Shown here: piece after piece, positions 61,501 to 64,000 of the stretch | Layout of the letters: each line of letters begins with the position of its first letter | Numbering within the stretch: the first letter of the stretch is position 1 | DNA from: Pelecanus crispus | Lineage: Eukaryota > Chordata > Aves > Pelecaniformes > Pelecanidae | Assembly: GCF_030463565.1 (NCBI RefSeq) | Contig: NC_134643.1 | Span: 8,726,657-8,790,656, forward strand | Length of the DNA stretch: 64,000 nucleotides | Direction: 5' to 3' | Translations under genes and position numbers: made by a program | Notes under the pieces: model-generated | What the model was told of the DNA's origin: nothing | The model's database searches: none | The model's input: the letters and a program-made list of their open reading frames with translations, nothing else

Positions 61501-63069
61501 AGGAGGTTTGGGGCACTGGCGAGTTCTGTTGCAGCCTGACTGATGTTAGCATTTCAGGTCAGGCACTGCATCTCCCTAACACAGCTCTGTGGATTCTAGA
61601 ACAGACGGCGCTCACTGAGGTGTAGCACCGACAGGGTGCACCCAGAAGCTTTTGTGGGCACCTCTGGTACATTACCTCCTTCAGTGTTCCTGGCTCACAC
61701 CAAGGGGTTGCGGTTGGAATGTCTGACGAGGCAAATTATTTTGAAGATTTGTCACAGGAATGCCCAAAGGAATGGTCAGGCTACCATTAAACAAAGCTTT
61801 CCTTTATTCAAAGGTATTTACATGGCATTTCACGTAAACTATTTTCAAAGTAATCTGCTAGTGATAGTTACAAAGACAGTTGTAACAGCTGAGCGGTCTA
61901 AGGCACCATACATTTGACTCCGGATTCTGGTGTCTGTAGGCCTCAGTTGTGGATGTAGGTCCACAGGATGTACAGATGTTTAGGACAGAAGAAGAACAGT
62001 CTGAAGTTTACTGCCGTTTTGCTAGGCTGGATGCTTTGATCATTATGTGGAGACTTCAGGAAACAAAGTTCTTGATGAAATACGATCAGCTCTTTGATAA
62101 TTAAGAAAGTAATTTTTTAGAGTGGGAACCATCATTCACTGGAACAACCTCTCCAGGGAGGTGGTGGAGTCCCCACCACCGGAGGTTTTTAAGATGGGAT
62201 TGGACAGGGTCCAGTTGCCCACGAAAGGTTGCACCAGTTGATCCTTTGAGGTCCCTTCCAACTTGGGCTGTTCGGTGATTCTTCGATCACTGATCTTTCA
62301 TTCAGTGTTCAAGGTCAGGTTGGATGGGGCTTTGAGCAACGTGATCTAGTGCAAGGTGTCCCTGTCTACAGCAGGGGGTTGGACGAGGTCGTCTTCAAAG
62401 GTCCCTTCCAACCCAAACCATTCTGTGACTTAATTTTTTTTTTTTTTTTTTTTCAGTATAATAAAAAATTCTTGAGGTTTGGTGGCAGGGGTGTGGTGCG
62501 TGTCCAACTTTGCGTGCAAACCATTTATCCACAACAGCGATGTATTGTTGGCCCCACTACTCAGTTTTCAGAGGAGCGCATCTGTACTCCAGAGCTGTAC
62601 TTCCTTGTAGAAGCTCTCTTTAAGTGCTGACAAATTGATCCTACTTAAATCCTTAAAACTCCTCTTTCTTGTGGTGTCTGCAACACTAACGTTCAAGGCA
62701 GGCTGCAGTCTCAGCCAGCCAGTGTGGATGCAGACCTGAGGGTACAAGGCTCGAGTTTGTCAGGCTTTGGATTCTGACACGTGCGCTAGGTCTGCTGTAA
62801 GTAGTCGTAATGTGTGTGTCGGTAGAACTGGAGTATAGCTTCACACACAATTCTTTTAAGAACTGGGGTGGTAGAAGGCTTTTTGAAGCCATTTGAATAC
62901 TTAGCACAGTTTCAGTCTGTCTTTTAAAACTTCTTTATTTGTGTTTATCTGTGTTACAGGTTCAATAGATCTGACGACAGACTCTGCTGATGGTCTTAGC
63001 CCATCCAGAAAGAGGATCAGAACTGTCTGTAAATGCGGAGCTGTGTGTTGCAGAGGCTATCTCAACTGA
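54905..63069 (+). CDS. SUV39H2: SUV39H2, histone H3K9 methyltransferase (407 aa)
   Basis: Coding exons are 54905-54923, 56047-56192, 57185-57856, 59603-59749, 61344-61473 and 62960-63069, in total 1224 bases with consistent phases and GT-AG introns. The product trimethylates lysine 9 of histone H3 using S-adenosylmethionine and builds pericentromeric heterochromatin in the nucleus. The chromodomain spans about residues 43-101 and includes W64 and W67 of the aromatic cage. The pre-SET domain holds nine zinc-binding cysteines (187, 189, 192, 197, 198, 225, 229, 231, 235). The SET core follows, with NHSCDPN at 326-332 and FDY at 366-368. The post-[11 protein letters not shown] (395-402) lies near the C-terminus. 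The short N-terminus MEGWRGAWYVPCL fits the bird form, and the length equals what I recall for chicken. Oddities: Pro at residue 245 where relatives have Gln or Arg, and a weak donor after exon 5. Confidence 0.97.
54927..54952. repeat. SUV39H2: GGC triplet repeat next to SUV39H2 exon 1 donor
   Basis: About eight GGC triplets begin three to five bases after the exon 1 donor (GTGAGG). If intron 1 is retained, the frame continues as [10 protein letters not shown], a poly-alanine tract, and stops at about 55055. Confidence 0.9.
60994..61031. repeat. Perfect 18-bp inverted repeat with 2-base loop
   Basis: In SUV39H2 intron 4, TTTGTAGGTAAATACTAA (60994-61011) is followed by CC and then by its exact reverse complement (61014-61031). 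A further GGT/ACC pairing is possible beyond a one-base bulge. It is not part of a repeat family I recognise. Confidence 0.97.
62115..62290 (+). mobile_element. CR1 3' tail, first of two in SUV39H2 intron 5
   Basis: A plus-strand CR1 tail runs from TGGAACAACCTCTCCAGGGA, through GGAGTCCCCACC and GATGGGATTGGACAGGGTCC, to GAGGTCCCTTCCAACTTGGG. It ends in GTGATTCTTCGAT, a decayed tail octamer. Confidence 0.85.
62305..62433 (+). mobile_element. CR1 3' tail, second in SUV39H2 intron 5
   Basis: A second plus-strand CR1 tail of a different subfamily starts right after the first. It runs from GTTCAAGGTCAGGTTGGATG, through GTGTCCCTGTCTACAGCAGG, to GGTCCCTTCCAACCCAAACC, and ends in ATTCTGTGAC followed by a T-rich run of about 20 bases. 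Confidence 0.85.
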
Positions 63070-64000
63070 GTTTGGGTATCCAAAGTCACAATTACTTTGT
63101 TCTCTTTGAAATGTGTTTTAAGAAGACTCTTCTTTCACACATGCATTCAAGTATTCTTACAGCTAATGTAAATAAGTACAGTGAAAACAAGGCATTACGT
63201 TTGTAATTGAAATGGCATTGGCCAAAGAAAGAGATGTAGTGTTTTGGGCAAATACAGAACTGATAATGGGGATTAAAAATTGATTTTTCTAGGACTGTTA
63301 TTTAGGAAGCAGTAAAATGTATGCTAAGAAAACTCTCTGAAATGTACCTTGATTTGAATATTTGAGTGAGAGCTTACAGCGGTAGGCTTTTTAGGAGCTG
63401 ATGTCAGTGGGACAGAGTGATGTTATGTACGTTCTGTACCTTGAAAAGTCTGGAGGCATTTGATTTGAATGCTAAATCATAGCTGACAGTTCTTTTGCTT
63501 TTTTGTTGTATAAAGAAAAACTTCAGGAGATTAGCAATAACATTTATGGCACCAGGGTGAAGGATTAAGGACAGCCATCAGACTGTGTCTAAATGAAGGT
63601 TCACAGGAATGCAAATTGTAGAATGTCCATTGAACTCCACACAAGTAAAGCAATTGGCTTTAGCAGGTTCCAGATGTAAGATCAAGGTCTCGAACATTTT
63701 TAGCTGATGTTATTTAGAAGTTTTACAAATAGATTTTTTTTTTTTTCCAGTTGTTACGATTTTTAGTTAGGATGCTATAGGAGGTCTGCAGTTCTACAGA
63801 GAATTTGTAAATACTGGATTATTGGTAGTAACATACGCTGTTTGTTTTCACTGCAGAAATTTGGCAGTCATTGCTGAAACAAATTACTGGCTACAGTTTG
63901 GAAGTAGATAAAAGAATAGGGAGAGCAGCCCGTTGTCTAACAAAGCTGACGCATTACGGAGATATGCTCAGTTATCTTTTAGGTGAAAAATACCCTGGGA
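63070..64000 (+). other. SUV39H2 3' UTR or flank, with open frame at the edge
   Basis: No strong AATAAA was seen in these 0.9 kb. ATTAAA at 63272-63277 is a possible weaker signal. After a good acceptor-like sequence (TTTGTTTTCACTGCAG, ending 63856), one plus-strand frame is open to the window edge and reads IWQSLLKQITGYSLEVDKRI and onward. I do not recognise it. An exon of a following gene, an alternative SUV39H2 exon or chance are all possible. Confidence 0.3.

Noticed and set aside
1-64000. CRISPR arrays, prokaryotic operons, tRNA or rRNA genes
   Set aside because: None seen. Introns, CpG islands and CR1 LINEs show that the window is vertebrate nuclear DNA. The tandem repeats found are ordinary micro- and minisatellites.

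Overview
This window is nuclear DNA from a bird, as far as the sequence alone can tell. It has two multi-exon vertebrate genes with canonical GT-AG introns, CpG-island promoters, and an interspersed repeat content dominated by CR1 LINEs in several subfamilies and both orientations. The order fits the conserved vertebrate block FAM107B - CDNF - HSPA14 - SUV39H2 (human 10p13). The predicted SUV39H2 is close to what I remember of chicken but not identical, so a bird other than chicken is likely. I cannot name the species.

Left part (1-31 kb): mostly gene desert with CR1 copies. The main ones are a nested pair at 1.84-5.94 kb, a second nested pair at 20.5-21.3 kb, single copies at 12.2 and 22.9 kb, and probably an old relic near 18.7-19.1 kb. 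One convincing coding exon lies on the minus strand at 13594-14068 (158 codons plus one base, in-frame stop directly before the ATG, strong splice donor). By position and strand it may be the first coding exon of a long FAM107B isoform, with the rest of the gene off the left edge.

Middle (31.5-37.1 kb): the most interesting result. Three minus-strand segments, in correct order and orientation, are recognisable relics of exons 4, 3 and 2 of CDNF (cerebral dopamine neurotrophic factor, the MANF paralogue). They carry in-frame stops, codon-scale indels and a lost cysteine pair. No exon 1 was found beside the HSPA14 promoter, where the ancestral head-to-head CDNF promoter would be. The locus therefore looks like a unitary CDNF pseudogene. 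Two old MIR-like SINE relics sit between exons 2 and 3.

Right part (39.9-63.1 kb): HSPA14 (plus strand, 14 coding exons, 506 aa) is the atypical Hsp70 that pairs with DNAJC2 on ribosomes. SUV39H2 (plus strand, 6 coding exons, 407 aa) is an H3K9 methyltransferase. Both are intact, run head to tail, and start in separate CpG islands. Their introns hold further CR1 pieces, a perfect 38-base inverted repeat, and short tandem repeats. The last 0.9 kb is SUV39H2 3' UTR or flank, with an unassigned open frame touching the right edge.
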